Source of the DNA: Vibrio hepatarius
Lineage (GTDB): Bacteria > Pseudomonadota > Gammaproteobacteria > Enterobacterales > Vibrionaceae
Direction: 5' to 3'
Length of the DNA: 64,000 nucleotides
Assembly (NCBI RefSeq): GCF_011806575.1
Contig: NZ_JAATOO010000016.1
Span: 1-64,000, forward strand
The notes beneath the pieces were generated by a model. It searched no databases. It worked only from the letters and a program-made list of their open reading frames with translations, and was not told the origin of the DNA. Every line of letters begins with the position of its first letter. Within the stretch, counting starts at the first letter, position 1. Of this stretch, positions 9,734-19,424 are shown piece after piece. The position numbers and the translations under genes were made by a program.

Positions 9734-9747
9734 ATGATGTAAATCAA
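9734..9747 (-). promoter_or_regulatory. FNR box of the nirB promoter
   Basis: Read on the minus strand the site is TTGATTTACATCAT, matching the FNR consensus TTGATNNNNATCAA at 9 of 10 defined positions. It is centred about 70 bases ahead of the nirB start codon. A centre at -41.5 would put transcription start near 9699. This agrees with anaerobic control of nirB in E. coli. Confidence 0.75.
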
Positions 9748-9761
9748 TTACAATTTCAAAC

Positions 9762-9776
9762 TACCCTAAAGGGGTA
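9762..9776 (-). promoter_or_regulatory. NarL/NarP-type heptamer pair ahead of nirB
   Basis: The palindrome TACCCTAAAGGGGTA (read here on the plus strand) resembles paired NarL/NarP heptamers, with slightly tighter spacing than the canonical 7-2-7 arrangement. Its centre is about 28 bases upstream of the FNR-box centre, the same offset as in the E. coli nirB promoter. Assignment to NarP is inferred. Confidence 0.55.
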
Positions 9777-9900
9777 GATAAACGTTTTCCTTGTCTTTTA
9801 CTGTTATTTATTTACAAAAACTTAAATAACTAGTAATTAAACTAGCATAGACATAGGTTTATATTTTTGCGGATTCAAAACCGTATTGCAGCCGTTACGC

Positions 9901-10356
9901 TTACTCTTTTCCGAGCGCGTAAGCAATCTGTTCAAAACAGTAACCTCGGTACTGTAAAAAGCGAACTTGTTTAGCGTACTCTTTCTGATCCTGCGCTTTT
10001 ACCCCTTTAAACTTTTTCTCCGCGGCTTGCTTTGCTAGCTCGAACCAGTCCTGCGGTTCTTCCTCTAACGCCTGTTCAATCACCGACTCAGCCACGCGCT
10101 TCTGGTTCAACTCTTGCCTGATACGTCGTTCGCCGTGGCCTTTATAAACATGCTGACGGATCTGGCTTTTAGCGTAGCGAAGATCATCCAGATAATTATG
10201 ATCAAGACAAAAGTTCACCGCTTGCTGGATATCGTCTTCGCTGTACCCTTTTGCTGCCAATTTCTGGTACAGCTCATATTCACCATGGTCCCGACGACTC
10301 AGCAACTGCATCGCGGCTTCTTTACTTGAGAGGGTTGGTGGTTTGCGTTGAAACAT
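9901..10356 (-). CDS. recX: Regulatory protein RecX
   Basis: A 151-residue modulator that binds RecA filaments and limits strand-exchange activity. The protein is helical with three RecX repeats. The start at 10356 (MFQRKPPTL) was chosen because GGAG lies 7 bases upstream; an upstream open frame extends to 10641 but crosses the recA terminator and ends of recA, so it is not used. It lies about 85 bases after recA, separated by an intrinsic terminator that probably lets only read-through transcripts reach recX, as known in E. coli. Confidence 0.95.
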   Translation of the reverse strand: MFQRKPPTLSSKEAAMQLLSRRDHGEYELYQKLAAKGYSEDDIQQAVNFCLDHNYLDDLRYAKSQIRQHVYKGHGERRIRQELNQKRVAESVIEQALEEEPQDWFELAKQAAEKKFKGVKAQDQKEYAKQVRFLQYRGYCFEQIAYALGKE

Positions 10357-10390
10357 CTTGGCTCCAGAGGCTTTCCTTTGGTGTATATAC

Positions 10391-10416
10391 AACAAAGCCC
10401 TGCATGTGCAGGGCTT
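10391..10416 (-). terminator. recA-recX intergenic terminator/attenuator
   Basis: A 10-bp stem AAGCCCTGCA / TGCAGGGCTT followed on the minus strand by TGTTGT lies between the recA stop and the recX start. It should terminate most recA transcripts and keep RecX well below RecA. Confidence 0.8.
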
Positions 10417-10441
10417 CTCAAATAATAACTGACTAGTTAGA

Positions 10442-11488
10442 TTATAGCTCTTCTTGCTCAGGCATCTGACCAAGCTCAGCATCCTCTGGCTGAATTTCAG
10501 CTGGAGATAGCAGCATTTCACGCAGTTTCGAATCAATCGCTTTTGCCGCTTCAGGATTTTCACGTAGGTATTTACCCGCGTTCGCTTTACCTTGACCAAT
10601 CTTGTCGCCATTGTAGCTGTACCATGCACCCGCCTTCTCAATTAGCTTGTGCTTCACACCTAGGTCGATTAGCTCACCTTCACGGTTGAAACCTTGGCCG
10701 TATAGGATCTGAGTTTCTGCTTGCTTAAACGGTGCTGCAATCTTGTTCTTAACCACTTTGATACGGGTTTCGTTACCCACAACTTCGTCGCCTTCTTTGA
10801 TAGAACCAGTACGACGGATATCAAGACGAACAGACGCGTAGAATTTCAGTGCGTTACCGCCAGTCGTTGTTTCTGGGTTACCAAACATCACACCAATCTT
10901 CATACGGATTTGGTTGATGAAGATACACATACAGTTAGACTGCTTTAGGTTACCAGTTAGCTTACGCATCGCTTGAGAAAGCATACGCGCCTGAAGACCC
11001 ATGTGGCTGTCGCCCATTTCACCTTCAATCTCTGCTTTCGGTGTCAATGCCGCTACCGAGTCCACGACCATGACATCGATAGCACCTGAACGCGCTAGCG
11101 CGTCACAGATTTCTAACGCTTGCTCACCAGTGTCTGGCTGAGACACAAGCAACGCATCGATATCAACGCCTAATTTCTTCGCGTAAACAGGGTCAAGTGC
11201 GTGCTCTGCATCGATGAAGGCACAAGTTTTACCTTCGCGCTGAGCAGCTGCGATAAGCTCAAGAGTTAGAGTTGTTTTACCTGAAGATTCTGGACCGTAT
11301 ACTTCAACGATACGACCCATTGGAAGACCACCAGCACCTAGTGCGATATCCAAAGAAAGTGAACCAGTCGAAATAGTTTCTACATCCATTGCGCGGTTAT
11401 CACCAAGGCGCATGATAGAGCCTTTGCCGAATTGCTTTTCAATCTGACCTAGCGCAGCGGCGAGCGCTTTCTGTTTGTTCTCGTCCAT
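10442..11488 (-). CDS. recA: Recombinase RecA
   Basis: A 348-residue ATP-dependent recombinase that forms filaments on single-stranded DNA, carries out homologous pairing and triggers LexA self-cleavage. Walker A GPESSGKT is at residues 65-72; an acidic C-terminal tail (ending EQEEL) is present. The start at 11488 (MDENKQKAL) has GGAG about 7 bases upstream; an upstream in-frame start at 11512 gives a non-conserved extension. A LexA box overlaps its promoter, recX follows through an attenuator, and pncC and mutS lie beyond on the other side, the usual gammaproteobacterial repair neighbourhood. Confidence 0.98.
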   Translation of the reverse strand: MDENKQKALAAALGQIEKQFGKGSIMRLGDNRAMDVETISTGSLSLDIALGAGGLPMGRIVEVYGPESSGKTTLTLELIAAAQREGKTCAFIDAEHALDPVYAKKLGVDIDALLVSQPDTGEQALEICDALARSGAIDVMVVDSVAALTPKAEIEGEMGDSHMGLQARMLSQAMRKLTGNLKQSNCMCIFINQIRMKIGVMFGNPETTTGGNALKFYASVRLDIRRTGSIKEGDEVVGNETRIKVVKNKIAAPFKQAETQILYGQGFNREGELIDLGVKHKLIEKAGAWYSYNGDKIGQGKANAGKYLRENPEAAKAIDSKLREMLLSPAEIQPEDAELGQMPEQEEL

Positions 11489-11576
11489 CACTTTCTCCAA
11501 ATATTTCATCAATGGCTTGATGAAAATGAATTCTTCTGTTCAAACTTCGGGCTACCCCGAATAATCTATGAAAGCC

Positions 11577-11604
11577 ATTATACTGTTGATTCATACAGTG
11601 TCTA
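11577..11604 (-). promoter_or_regulatory. recA promoter with LexA (SOS) box
   Basis: On the minus strand, -35 TAGACA (11604-11599) and -10 TATAAT (11582-11577) are separated by 16 bases. The LexA box CTGTATGAATCAACAG occupies 11598-11583, filling the spacer, and fits CTGT-N8-ACAG exactly. LexA would therefore block polymerase until DNA damage. Confidence 0.88.
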
Positions 11605-11685
11605 TAGCTGTATGGATTTTTTTTAGAATTAGATGATATCTATCTAATTTTTAATGTATTTTAATTCGCAAGCATCGTGGTTAGT

Positions 11686-12171
11686 TCAAAACTTTAACTT
11701 TTCATACAGTACTTTTAGCGCGGTTTCGACAGCCTGGTGGCGCACTTGTTCTCGGTCGCCATCAAACATAAACGTTTCGATCTTTAACCAACCCTTTTTA
11801 TCTGCCCAAGCAAAACAGACCGTGCCTACTGGTTTGTCTGCGCTACCACCACCCGGTCCTGCAATGCCACTGATCGACACTCCAATATTCGCTCGCGAAT
11901 GCGCCAACGCGCCCAGTACCATCTCTTCAACGGTTTGTTCGCTTACTGCACCATAGTGTTGCAAAGTGCTTTCCCTAACACCAAGCATCTCCATTTTGGC
12001 TTCATTGCTGTAGGTGACAAAGGCGCGGTCAAACCAAGCAGAACTTCCCGCAATATCTGTCACTGCCGAAGCAACGCCCCCACCAGTGCACGACTCTGCC
12101 GTAGTGAGTATTAATCCGTGTTGATGAAGTAATTCCCCTAACTGCTGAGACAAATTTTGTAGTGATTCCAC
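11686..12171 (-). CDS. pncC: Nicotinamide-nucleotide amidohydrolase (CinA C-terminal domain family)
   Basis: A 161-residue enzyme of the PncC/CinA-C family that converts nicotinamide mononucleotide to nicotinic acid mononucleotide for NAD recycling. The motif [10 protein letters not shown] lies near residues 23-32, and [19 protein letters not shown] in the middle; both are family hallmarks. It is the stand-alone form, without the N-terminal CinA domain. The start is GTG with AGGAG six bases upstream. It diverges from mutS and lies upstream of recA on the same strand; with about 200 bases and the SOS promoter between them, it probably has its own promoter. Confidence 0.93.
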   Translation of the reverse strand: MESLQNLSQQLGELLHQHGLILTTAESCTGGGVASAVTDIAGSSAWFDRAFVTYSNEAKMEMLGVRESTLQHYGAVSEQTVEEMVLGALAHSRANIGVSISGIAGPGGGSADKPVGTVCFAWADKKGWLKIETFMFDGDREQVRHQAVETALKVLYEKLKF

Positions 12172-12254
12172 GCCAAACTCCTTATTGCATCTTTTCGCTT
12201 AATAGCTATTCACGTATCCTAAGCCGCAATAGAAATAAACGAAAGAAGTTACCC

Positions 12255-14819
12255 GTGAAAGCTGAACAAAAACATACACCCATGATGCAGCAGTATCTGA
12301 AGCTTAAGGCCGAAAATCCGGACATTTTGCTGTTCTACCGGATGGGTGATTTCTATGAACTTTTCTATGATGACGCAAAACGCGCGTCTCAGTTACTTGA
12401 TATTTCCTTAACCAAGCGCGGTGCATCGGCAGGTGAACCGATCCCGATGGCGGGTGTCCCTTTCCACGCAGTAGAGGGCTACTTAGCCAAACTGGTGCAA
12501 CTTGGAGAATCGGTCGCGATTTGTGAACAGATTGGCGATCCCGCCACCAGCAAAGGTCCGGTTGAACGTAAGGTAGTCCGGATTGTTACCCCAGGTACGG
12601 TGACCGACGAGGCGCTGCTGTCTGAACGTCTGGATAACTTGATCGCCTCAATCTACTACCACGACGGTAAATTTGGCTATGCGACGTTGGATGTGACCTC
12701 CGGTCGTTTCCAATTAATGGAACCAGAAACCGAAGAAGCAATGGCGGCAGAACTGCAACGCACCGCGCCACGAGAATTGCTGTTCCCTGAAGATTTTGAA
12801 CCCGTACATCTAATGGCGTCGCGTAACGGAAACCGCCGCCGCCCAATATGGGAATTCGAACTGGATACCGCCAAACAACAACTTAACCAGCAATTTGGCA
12901 CTCGTGATTTAGTCGGCTTTGGTGTTGAACACGCCAATCTTGGCCTGTGCGCTGCGGGTTGTTTGATTCAATACGTTAAAGATACCCAGCGCACCGCGCT
13001 GCCACATATCCGCTCGTTAACCTTTGACCGTCAAGATCATTCGGTGATCCTCGACGCGGCAACCCGTCGTAACCTCGAAATCACGCAAAATTTGGCGGGT
13101 GGCACTGACAATACCCTTGCGGAAGTGCTCGACCATACCGCAACGCCGATGGGCAGTCGTATGCTCAAACGCTGGCTACATCAACCGATGCGCAATATCG
13201 ACACTCTTAACCAGCGCTTGGATGCGATCAGCGATATCAAAGAGCTGGCGGTTTTCGCCGACTTGTATCCGGTACTAAAACAGATTGGTGATATCGAACG
13301 TATCCTCGCTCGATTGGCTCTGCGCAGCGCAAGACCACGTGATATGGCACGTCTGCGCAATGCGATGCAGCAACTGCCAGAACTGGCGGAAGTGATGAAT
13401 TCACTCTCTCATCCTTACCTGAAAAAGCTGGCGCAATACGCGGCACCAATGGATGAAATGTGCGAACTATTAGAACGTGCGATCAAAGAAAACCCACCGG
13501 TTGTGATTCGTGATGGTGGCGTGATCGCCGAAGGCTACAACGAAGAGTTAGACGAGTGGCGTAAGCTGGCGGATGGCGCAACCGAATACCTCGACAAACT
13601 CGAAGTCGAAGAGCGTGAACGCCACGGCATTGATACGCTTAAGGTCGGTTACAACAACGTTCATGGTTTCTTTATTCAGGTCAGCCGTGGACAGAGCCAC
13701 CTTGTACCACCTCACTACGTGCGTCGTCAGACGTTGAAAAACGCCGAGCGTTACATCATTCCTGAGCTCAAAGAGCATGAAGACAAGGTGCTCAACTCTA
13801 AGTCTAAAGCGCTGGCGTTAGAAAAACGCCTGTGGGAAGAGCTGTTTGACTTGATGATGCCACACCTAGAACAGATGCAGAATTTGGCGTCTGCAGTGTC
13901 ACAAATCGACGTACTACAAAACCTCGCAGAGCGCGCCGACAGTCTTGACTACTGCCGCCCAGTGCTAACCAAAGACGCGGGTATCCATATTCAAGCCGGT
14001 CGTCACCCAGTGGTTGAACAGGTATTGGATGACCCGTTTATTGCCAACCCAATCGAGTTGAATCCGCAACGCAAGATGCTGATCATTACGGGTCCCAACA
14101 TGGGTGGTAAATCAACCTATATGCGTCAAACCGCGTTGATTGCATTGATGGCTCATATCGGCTCCTACGTACCAGCCGAGTCGGCGCAAATTGGTTCCAT
14201 CGACCGTATCTTTACCCGTATTGGCGCGTCAGACGACCTTGCCTCAGGACGTTCAACCTTCATGGTAGAAATGACCGAAACCGCCAATATCCTCCACAAC
14301 GCGACTGCGAACAGCTTAGTGTTAATGGACGAGATTGGTCGTGGTACCAGTACCTATGATGGTTTGTCTCTTGCTTGGGCAAGCGCAGAATGGTTAGCAA
14401 AAGAGCTGGGCTCGATGACGCTGTTCGCCACCCACTACTTTGAGTTAACCGAACTGCCAAGCCTGCTGCCCAACTTAGCCAACGTTCACCTCGATGCGGT
14501 GGAACACGGTGACAGCATTGCCTTTATGCATGCGGTGCAAGAAGGCGCGGCAAGCAAATCATACGGTCTGGCGGTGGCTGGATTAGCGGGTGTACCGAAG
14601 AGCGTCATCAAAAACGCACGTGCGAAACTGAATCAGCTAGAACAGCTCAGCGTAGCCAAAGAGCCATCATCAAATGGCTCGGGCGTAGATATTGCCAACC
14701 AGTTGAGCTTAATCCCTGAGCCAAGCGAAGTCGAAGAAGCGTTGGCGAACATCGACCCAGACGACCTTACGCCTCGCCAAGCATTGGAAGAGTTGTATCG
14801 ATTGAAAAGACTGCTTTAA
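12255..14819 (+). CDS. mutS: DNA mismatch repair protein MutS
   Basis: An 854-residue mismatch-recognition ATPase that, with MutL, starts methyl-directed repair. The mismatch-wedge motif Phe-x-Glu is at F33/E35 (in [10 protein letters not shown]). The connector, lever/clamp and ATPase domains follow, with Walker [10 protein letters not shown] at 613-621 and the signature ASGRSTF shortly after. I chose the GTG at 12255 because the alignment-quality sequence begins there ([15 protein letters not shown]) and the length then matches E. coli MutS; the open frame extends upstream without conservation. It is divergent from pncC and ends at a strong shared terminator facing lptG. Confidence 0.97.
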   Translation: MKAEQKHTPMMQQYLKLKAENPDILLFYRMGDFYELFYDDAKRASQLLDISLTKRGASAGEPIPMAGVPFHAVEGYLAKLVQLGESVAICEQIGDPATSKGPVERKVVRIVTPGTVTDEALLSERLDNLIASIYYHDGKFGYATLDVTSGRFQLMEPETEEAMAAELQRTAPRELLFPEDFEPVHLMASRNGNRRRPIWEFELDTAKQQLNQQFGTRDLVGFGVEHANLGLCAAGCLIQYVKDTQRTALPHIRSLTFDRQDHSVILDAATRRNLEITQNLAGGTDNTLAEVLDHTATPMGSRMLKRWLHQPMRNIDTLNQRLDAISDIKELAVFADLYPVLKQIGDIERILARLALRSARPRDMARLRNAMQQLPELAEVMNSLSHPYLKKLAQYAAPMDEMCELLERAIKENPPVVIRDGGVIAEGYNEELDEWRKLADGATEYLDKLEVEERERHGIDTLKVGYNNVHGFFIQVSRGQSHLVPPHYVRRQTLKNAERYIIPELKEHEDKVLNSKSKALALEKRLWEELFDLMMPHLEQMQNLASAVSQIDVLQNLAERADSLDYCRPVLTKDAGIHIQAGRHPVVEQVLDDPFIANPIELNPQRKMLIITGPNMGGKSTYMRQTALIALMAHIGSYVPAESAQIGSIDRIFTRIGASDDLASGRSTFMVEMTETANILHNATANSLVLMDEIGRGTSTYDGLSLAWASAEWLAKELGSMTLFATHYFELTELPSLLPNLANVHLDAVEHGDSIAFMHAVQEGAASKSYGLAVAGLAGVPKSVIKNARAKLNQLEQLSVAKEPSSNGSGVDIANQLSLIPEPSEVEEALANIDPDDLTPRQALEELYRLKRLL

Positions 14820-14823
14820 AAAC

Positions 14824-14856
14824 AAAAAAACGGCTGCCACCAGGCAGCCGTTTTTA
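14824..14856. terminator. Bidirectional terminator between mutS and lptG
   Basis: A 9-bp stem ACGGCTGCC / GGCAGCCGT with loop ACCA (14830-14851), an A-run before and a T-run after, can terminate both mutS (plus) and lptG (minus). Confidence 0.93.
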
Positions 14857-14876
14857 TTTCTATCTATGCGGTGTAT

Positions 14877-15947
14877 TTATAGTTTTCTGCGTAGCAGCAT
14901 TAGCGCCAAACCAAGGAACACCAAGCTCGGCATCAAAGCACCAAACACAGGTGGAATGCCGTATACCAAGGTCAATGGACCAAAGAACTCACTCGATATA
15001 TAGAAAGTAAAGCCCGCAACCACACCAGAGAGCACCCGCGCGCCCATACTAACGCTACGCAATGGACCAAAGACGAAAGAGAGCGCCAATAGCATCATGA
15101 CACCGATAGAAAATGGCTGGGTGACTTTGCGCCAGAATGCCAGCTCATAGCGAGAGACATCTTGTTCTGACTCTTTTAGATAGGTCACGTAGTCGTACAG
15201 ACCACTCAGCGGCAGTTCTTCTGGTTTCACCGTTACCACAGCAAGCTTGTCAGGTGCTAACGAGGTGTGCCACTCCATTTCATCAACATCACGTTTAACG
15301 ATTTGCGTTTCATCCGCCATATCGGTGATCTGCACGTCGCTCATCATCCAGTTGTTGTCTTGTTGGTAGTTAACCTCTTTAGCGAACACCACCGATTGCA
15401 GCTTTTTGTTCTCGTCGAACTGCCACATGTTTAGGCCATAGAGCTTGTCTTCATCAACTTTACCAATAAAGATAAAGTTATTCGCATCCCGCGCCCATAC
15501 CCCGGCTCGCACCGATGCAAGGTTACCGCCGGATAACGCAAATGCTCGCAAGTCTCGCGCCATCTTCTGTGCTTCTGGAGCGCCCCATTGACCAAGCGCC
15601 ATCACGATCAGCATTAAAGGGACCGCGGTTTTCAACACCGACATGCCGATATCTAACTTCGAGAAACCCGCCGCTTGCATCACCACAAGTTCCGAACTCG
15701 ACGCCAACATCCCCAAACCGATCAGTGCGCCTAACAGCGCTGCCATCGGGAAGAACATTTCGATATCACGCGGGATACTCAGCAACACAAAATACAACGC
15801 GTGCAGCAAGTCGTAAGCGCCCTTACCGACTTTGCGTAGCTGTTCAACGTATTTGATGATCCCTGAAAGGCCAATGAACGTTGCTAAAACCAGCGCTGTG
15901 GTAGAGATAATCGTTCTACCGATATAAAGGTCTAAGATTTTAAACAC
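14877..15947 (-). CDS. lptG: LPS export ABC transporter permease LptG
   Basis: A 356-residue inner-membrane permease subunit of the LptB2FGC machine that extracts lipopolysaccharide from the inner membrane and passes it to the periplasmic bridge. Hydrophobic segments lie at the N-terminus (about 15-35 and 60-120) and C-terminus (about 270-355), flanking a large periplasmic jelly-roll region, the LptF/G layout. It starts 3 bases after the lptF stop, so the two are co-transcribed. It has the length typical of LptG and converges on mutS. Confidence 0.95.
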   Translation of the reverse strand: MFKILDLYIGRTIISTTALVLATFIGLSGIIKYVEQLRKVGKGAYDLLHALYFVLLSIPRDIEMFFPMAALLGALIGLGMLASSSELVVMQAAGFSKLDIGMSVLKTAVPLMLIVMALGQWGAPEAQKMARDLRAFALSGGNLASVRAGVWARDANNFIFIGKVDEDKLYGLNMWQFDENKKLQSVVFAKEVNYQQDNNWMMSDVQITDMADETQIVKRDVDEMEWHTSLAPDKLAVVTVKPEELPLSGLYDYVTYLKESEQDVSRYELAFWRKVTQPFSIGVMMLLALSFVFGPLRSVSMGARVLSGVVAGFTFYISSEFFGPLTLVYGIPPVFGALMPSLVFLGLALMLLRRKL

Positions 15948-15950
15948 AGC

Positions 15951-17051
15951 TTACGCGAGCCTCTTCTTACGGAATTTTTCTTTGAGTTTTCTGGCTGACA
16001 CGCTATCCATCAAATTGGCGAGAATAGCCACAATCAGCAGCAGCGCGTTGATCGGCCACATACCAATCGATGCAGGGATATCTTCGTTTTCAATCGCAGA
16101 TTTCGTTGCACTGATCGCCAAGAAGTAAGCCAAATAGATCAGGATTGCTGGACCCATTTTTGCAAAGCGACCTTGACGTGGGTTAACCGCCGACAGCGGA
16201 ATCACCAACATCGTCAGCAAAGGAATACAAACGAACAGCGACATACGCCAATGCAGTTCCGCCTGTGCTTCTGGGTCTGGATTACCGACCAAGTCTAAGG
16301 TTGGATACGCTTCCCAATCACGACCTTTTTGTTTTACTTCACGCTGGCCAATCACACCTTCGTATTCATCAAACTTAGTGATCATATACTCAACGCGAGT
16401 CGGCACTCCCTCGTAGCGGGTACCGTCTTGCATAACGATCAACTGTCGCCCATCAGCAAGCTCTTTGACTTCACCAGATGAAGAAAACATCACACTCGGC
16501 AAAATTGAGTCTCTAGGTCTCATTTGAGCAACAAAGACGTTATCCAACGAGTTTCCTTTAATATCGTCAATAAAAACGATAGAAGAGCCGTCTGGCGTGC
16601 CTTGAAACTGGCCTTTTTTCAACAAATCAACGCTATTTTCCGCTTCGACTTGTTCCAGCAATTGTTCAACTTTGTCTTGTGACCACGGCGACAACCAAAG
16701 TGCGTTAAACGCGGCAATACCCGAGGTTAAGATCGCTAGGTATAACGCGGCTTGCACCAAGAATTTATTCCCAATACCAGTCGCATTCATGACGACAATT
16801 TCACTTTCAGCGTATAAACGGCCAAAAGTAATCAAGATCCCGATATACAAACTCAAAGGCAGCATTAATAGTCCCATTGCAGGCATATTCAACCCTACGA
16901 TGGAAAAAATCAGTCCTGCTGGAATATCACCACCTGAAGCATCAGCGAGCACACTGATAAACTTCTGACTCACAAATACCAAAAAAAGCACGAAAAATAT
17001 CGCTAACTGGCTCTTGAGTGTCTCGCGGATCAAATATCTAACAATAATCAC
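15951..17051 (-). CDS. lptF: LPS export ABC transporter permease LptF
   Basis: A 366-residue partner of LptG in the lipopolysaccharide transporter. The N-terminal membrane segments (about residues 10-120), central periplasmic domain and C-terminal membrane segments (about 270-350) fit the LptF/YjgP family. The C-terminal tail is very basic (KLKEKFRKKRLA), as expected on the cytoplasmic side. It is first in lptF-lptG and diverges from pepA across about 190 bases, the same arrangement as in E. coli. Confidence 0.95.
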   Translation of the reverse strand: MIIVRYLIRETLKSQLAIFFVLFLVFVSQKFISVLADASGGDIPAGLIFSIVGLNMPAMGLLMLPLSLYIGILITFGRLYAESEIVVMNATGIGNKFLVQAALYLAILTSGIAAFNALWLSPWSQDKVEQLLEQVEAENSVDLLKKGQFQGTPDGSSIVFIDDIKGNSLDNVFVAQMRPRDSILPSVMFSSSGEVKELADGRQLIVMQDGTRYEGVPTRVEYMITKFDEYEGVIGQREVKQKGRDWEAYPTLDLVGNPDPEAQAELHWRMSLFVCIPLLTMLVIPLSAVNPRQGRFAKMGPAILIYLAYFLAISATKSAIENEDIPASIGMWPINALLLIVAILANLMDSVSARKLKEKFRKKRLA

Positions 17052-17242
17052 GCTGAAATTACCTATACAAAACTTGTTTTTTTAATTGAATCACTATAAT
17101 TTCCCGTTGAACGTTTTATTTTTAAATTTTTTGGCTAACTGTTAACGCGTTTATTTAAAGTCAGTTCCGGTAGCGGACTCAACAAGTAAGACGCCATTAT
17201 CTAACATTTAGTTCTATTTGTCTTTAGGATGTAGGAGTACGC

Positions 17243-18751
17243 ATGGAGTTCAGTGTAAAGAGTGGTAGCCCAGAGAAACAACGTAGCGCATGTATCGTTG
17301 TCGGTGTGTTTGAACCACGTCGTCTTTCTCCGGTTGCTGAACAGCTAGATAAAATCAGCGATGGCTATATCAGCTCACTACTTCGCCGTGGTGATCTAGA
17401 AGGAAAACCGGGGCAGATGCTACTGCTTCATCAAGTACCAGGTGTTCTATCTGAGCGCGTTTTACTCGTAGGTTGTGGTAAAGAGCGTGAACTGGGTGAG
17501 CGTCAGTACAAAGAGATCATTCAAAAAACCATTAACACGCTTAACGAAACAGGTTCAATGGAAGCGGTATGTTTCCTCACTGAACTGCACGTTAAAGGCC
17601 GCGATACATACTGGAAAGTACGCCAAGCGGTTGAAGCGACAAAAGATGGCCTATACACCTTTGACCAATTCAAAACGGTTAAACCAGAAACTCGTCGCCC
17701 ACTACGTAAACTCGTATTCAACGTACCAACGCGTCGCGAACTGAGCTTGGGCGAGAAAGCGATCACTCATGGCCTCGCGGTCTCGTCGGGCGTGAGAGCG
17801 TCGAAAGACCTAGGCAACATGCCACCAAACGTTGCAAACCCAGCATATCTTGCATCTCAAGCACGTCGCCTAGCTGACGACTACGAAACCGTAACGACGA
17901 AGATCATCGGTGAACAAGAGATGGAAAAACTGGGTATGACGTCATACCTAGCAGTCGGTCGTGGCTCTAAGAACGAGTCGATGATGTCTATCATGGAGTA
18001 CAAGGGCAACCCAGATTCAGATGCAAAACCAATCGTGCTGGTGGGTAAAGGTCTGACTTTCGATTCAGGCGGTATTTCACTTAAGCCGGGCGAAGGCATG
18101 GACGAAATGAAGTACGACATGTGTGGTGCGGCTTCAGTATTCGGTACGATGAAAGCCCTAGCAAAACTGAACTTGCCTATCAACGTTATCGGCGTATTGG
18201 CTGGCTGTGAAAACATGCCGGGCAGCAACGCATACCGCCCTGGTGACATCCTAACCACGATGTCTGGTCAAACGGTTGAAGTATTAAATACCGACGCAGA
18301 AGGTCGCTTAGTACTGTGTGACGCCCTCACTTACGTAGAGCGTTTTGAGCCAGAGTGCGTGATCGACGTTGCGACACTAACAGGCGCGTGTGTTATCGCA
18401 CTGGGTCACCACATCAGCGGCGTTGTATCAAACCACAACCCACTGTCTCACGAACTAATCAACGCTTCTGAGCAAGCAAGTGACCGCGCATGGCGTCTAC
18501 CGATGGCAGACGAATACCACGAGCAGCTAAAGAGCCCGTTTGCTGACATGGCAAACATCGGTGGCCGCCCTGGTGGTACTATCACTGCAGGTTGTTTCTT
18601 GTCGAAGTTCGCGAAGAAATACAACTGGGCACACATTGATATCGCAGGTACTGCGTGGAAGTCTGGTGCAGCGAAAGGCTCTACCGGCCGTCCGGTCTCA
18701 ATGCTAGTCCAATTCTTATTGAACCGCAGCGGCCATGAGACTGAGGAATAA
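17243..18751 (+). CDS. pepA: Leucyl aminopeptidase (PepA)
   Basis: A 502-residue two-metal M17 aminopeptidase that removes N-terminal residues and, in E. coli, also binds DNA in Xer recombination at cer and in carAB control. The catalytic block [11 protein letters not shown] is at residues 267-277, including K269, and the signature NTDAEGR is at 349-355. The start has GGAG six bases upstream. The N-terminal half (about 1-160) is the variable domain linked to DNA binding in E. coli. It is divergent from lptF, and an intrinsic terminator separates it from holC. Confidence 0.97.
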   Translation: MEFSVKSGSPEKQRSACIVVGVFEPRRLSPVAEQLDKISDGYISSLLRRGDLEGKPGQMLLLHQVPGVLSERVLLVGCGKERELGERQYKEIIQKTINTLNETGSMEAVCFLTELHVKGRDTYWKVRQAVEATKDGLYTFDQFKTVKPETRRPLRKLVFNVPTRRELSLGEKAITHGLAVSSGVRASKDLGNMPPNVANPAYLASQARRLADDYETVTTKIIGEQEMEKLGMTSYLAVGRGSKNESMMSIMEYKGNPDSDAKPIVLVGKGLTFDSGGISLKPGEGMDEMKYDMCGAASVFGTMKALAKLNLPINVIGVLAGCENMPGSNAYRPGDILTTMSGQTVEVLNTDAEGRLVLCDALTYVERFEPECVIDVATLTGACVIALGHHISGVVSNHNPLSHELINASEQASDRAWRLPMADEYHEQLKSPFADMANIGGRPGGTITAGCFLSKFAKKYNWAHIDIAGTAWKSGAAKGSTGRPVSMLVQFLLNRSGHETEE

Positions 18752-18763
18752 TATTCCAACAAC

Positions 18764-18789
18764 AAAAAAGGGCCGCAAGGCCCTTTTTT
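18764..18789 (+). terminator. pepA terminator
   Basis: The stem AAAAAAGGGCC / GGCCCTTTTTT with loop GCAA ends in six T, just after the pepA stop and 23 bases before holC. Confidence 0.92.
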
Positions 18790-18812
18790 CATATCTTGGG
18801 TGAGAGAACCGT

Positions 18813-19262
18813 ATGCCAAATGCCACTTTTTACATCGTCAACGACGACACGCCTCAAGCACAAAGCGAAGGCTTTCTCGCGTATGTGGTGTTTCTGGCTC
18901 AGCACTTTGCTAAGCAAGGCGCTAAGGTATACATCAACGGCGACAACCAAATACAGGCAGAGCAGTTAGCCGAGCTGTTTTGGCAAATCGAACCGGAACA
19001 ATTTATCGCCCATAACCTTGTTGGTGAAGGTCCCAGATACGCCACCAATATTGAAATCGGTCATCAAGGGGTAAAACCTTCTTGGAACCGTCAATTGGTA
19101 ATTAATTTGGCTGAAAATGAGACAACCTTTGCGAACAAGTTTGCCGAAGTGGTAGACTTCGTCCCTTGCGAACAAAAAGCTAAGCAGCTCGCAAGAGAAA
19201 GATATAAAATCTATCGTCAAGCTGGCTATCAGCTACAAACGATAGAGATTGCACACAACTAA
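18813..19262 (+). CDS. holC: DNA polymerase III chi subunit
   Basis: A 149-residue clamp-loader accessory protein that, with psi (HolD), links the loader to single-stranded-DNA-binding protein. The sequence matches the HolC family along its length, beginning MPNATFYIVNDD and containing the Leu/Phe-rich interface region FWQIEPEQFIAHNLVGEG. It lies between pepA and valS as in E. coli. A terminator precedes it, so it must use read-through or its own weak promoter. A long inverted repeat begins three bases after its stop. Confidence 0.95.
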   Translation: MPNATFYIVNDDTPQAQSEGFLAYVVFLAQHFAKQGAKVYINGDNQIQAEQLAELFWQIEPEQFIAHNLVGEGPRYATNIEIGHQGVKPSWNRQLVINLAENETTFANKFAEVVDFVPCEQKAKQLARERYKIYRQAGYQLQTIEIAHN

Positions 19263-19264
19263 CG

Positions 19265-19321
19265 GTCAATCCTTATAGTTAAGGCGATCTTGGCTAAGAT
19301 CCCTCACTTATAAAGATTGAC
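19265..19321. repeat. 57-base inverted repeat between holC and valS
   Basis: Outer arms GTCAATC (19265-19271) and GATTGAC (19315-19321) are joined by a nearly continuous imperfect stem through TTATA and AAGG to a central hairpin GATCTT-GGCT-AAGATC. No T-run follows, so it is not a standard terminator. It may stabilise the holC 3' end or be a repeat-family member. Confidence 0.75.
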
Positions 19322-19424
19322 TTAGAAATTAACCAGAAACTAGACAAGATTTCCTCTAAATAATTGAGCCTAGGCTTTGCGAAAGCAGTTAACGCCGCTA
19401 TTAGCCCAAGTATGACGAGGAAAA

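Noticed and set aside
10357..10641. N-terminal extension of RecX
   Set aside because: It runs across the recA terminator and the recA 3' end, and the sequence is not RecX-like.
12162..12254. 31-codon N-terminal extension of MutS
   Set aside because: It overlaps the pncC start, uses a GTG with no Shine-Dalgarno, and MutS similarity begins at 12255.
19263..19424. T-box leader for valS
   Set aside because: T-boxes are a Gram-positive feature, and no specifier loop or antiterminator T-box sequence is seen.
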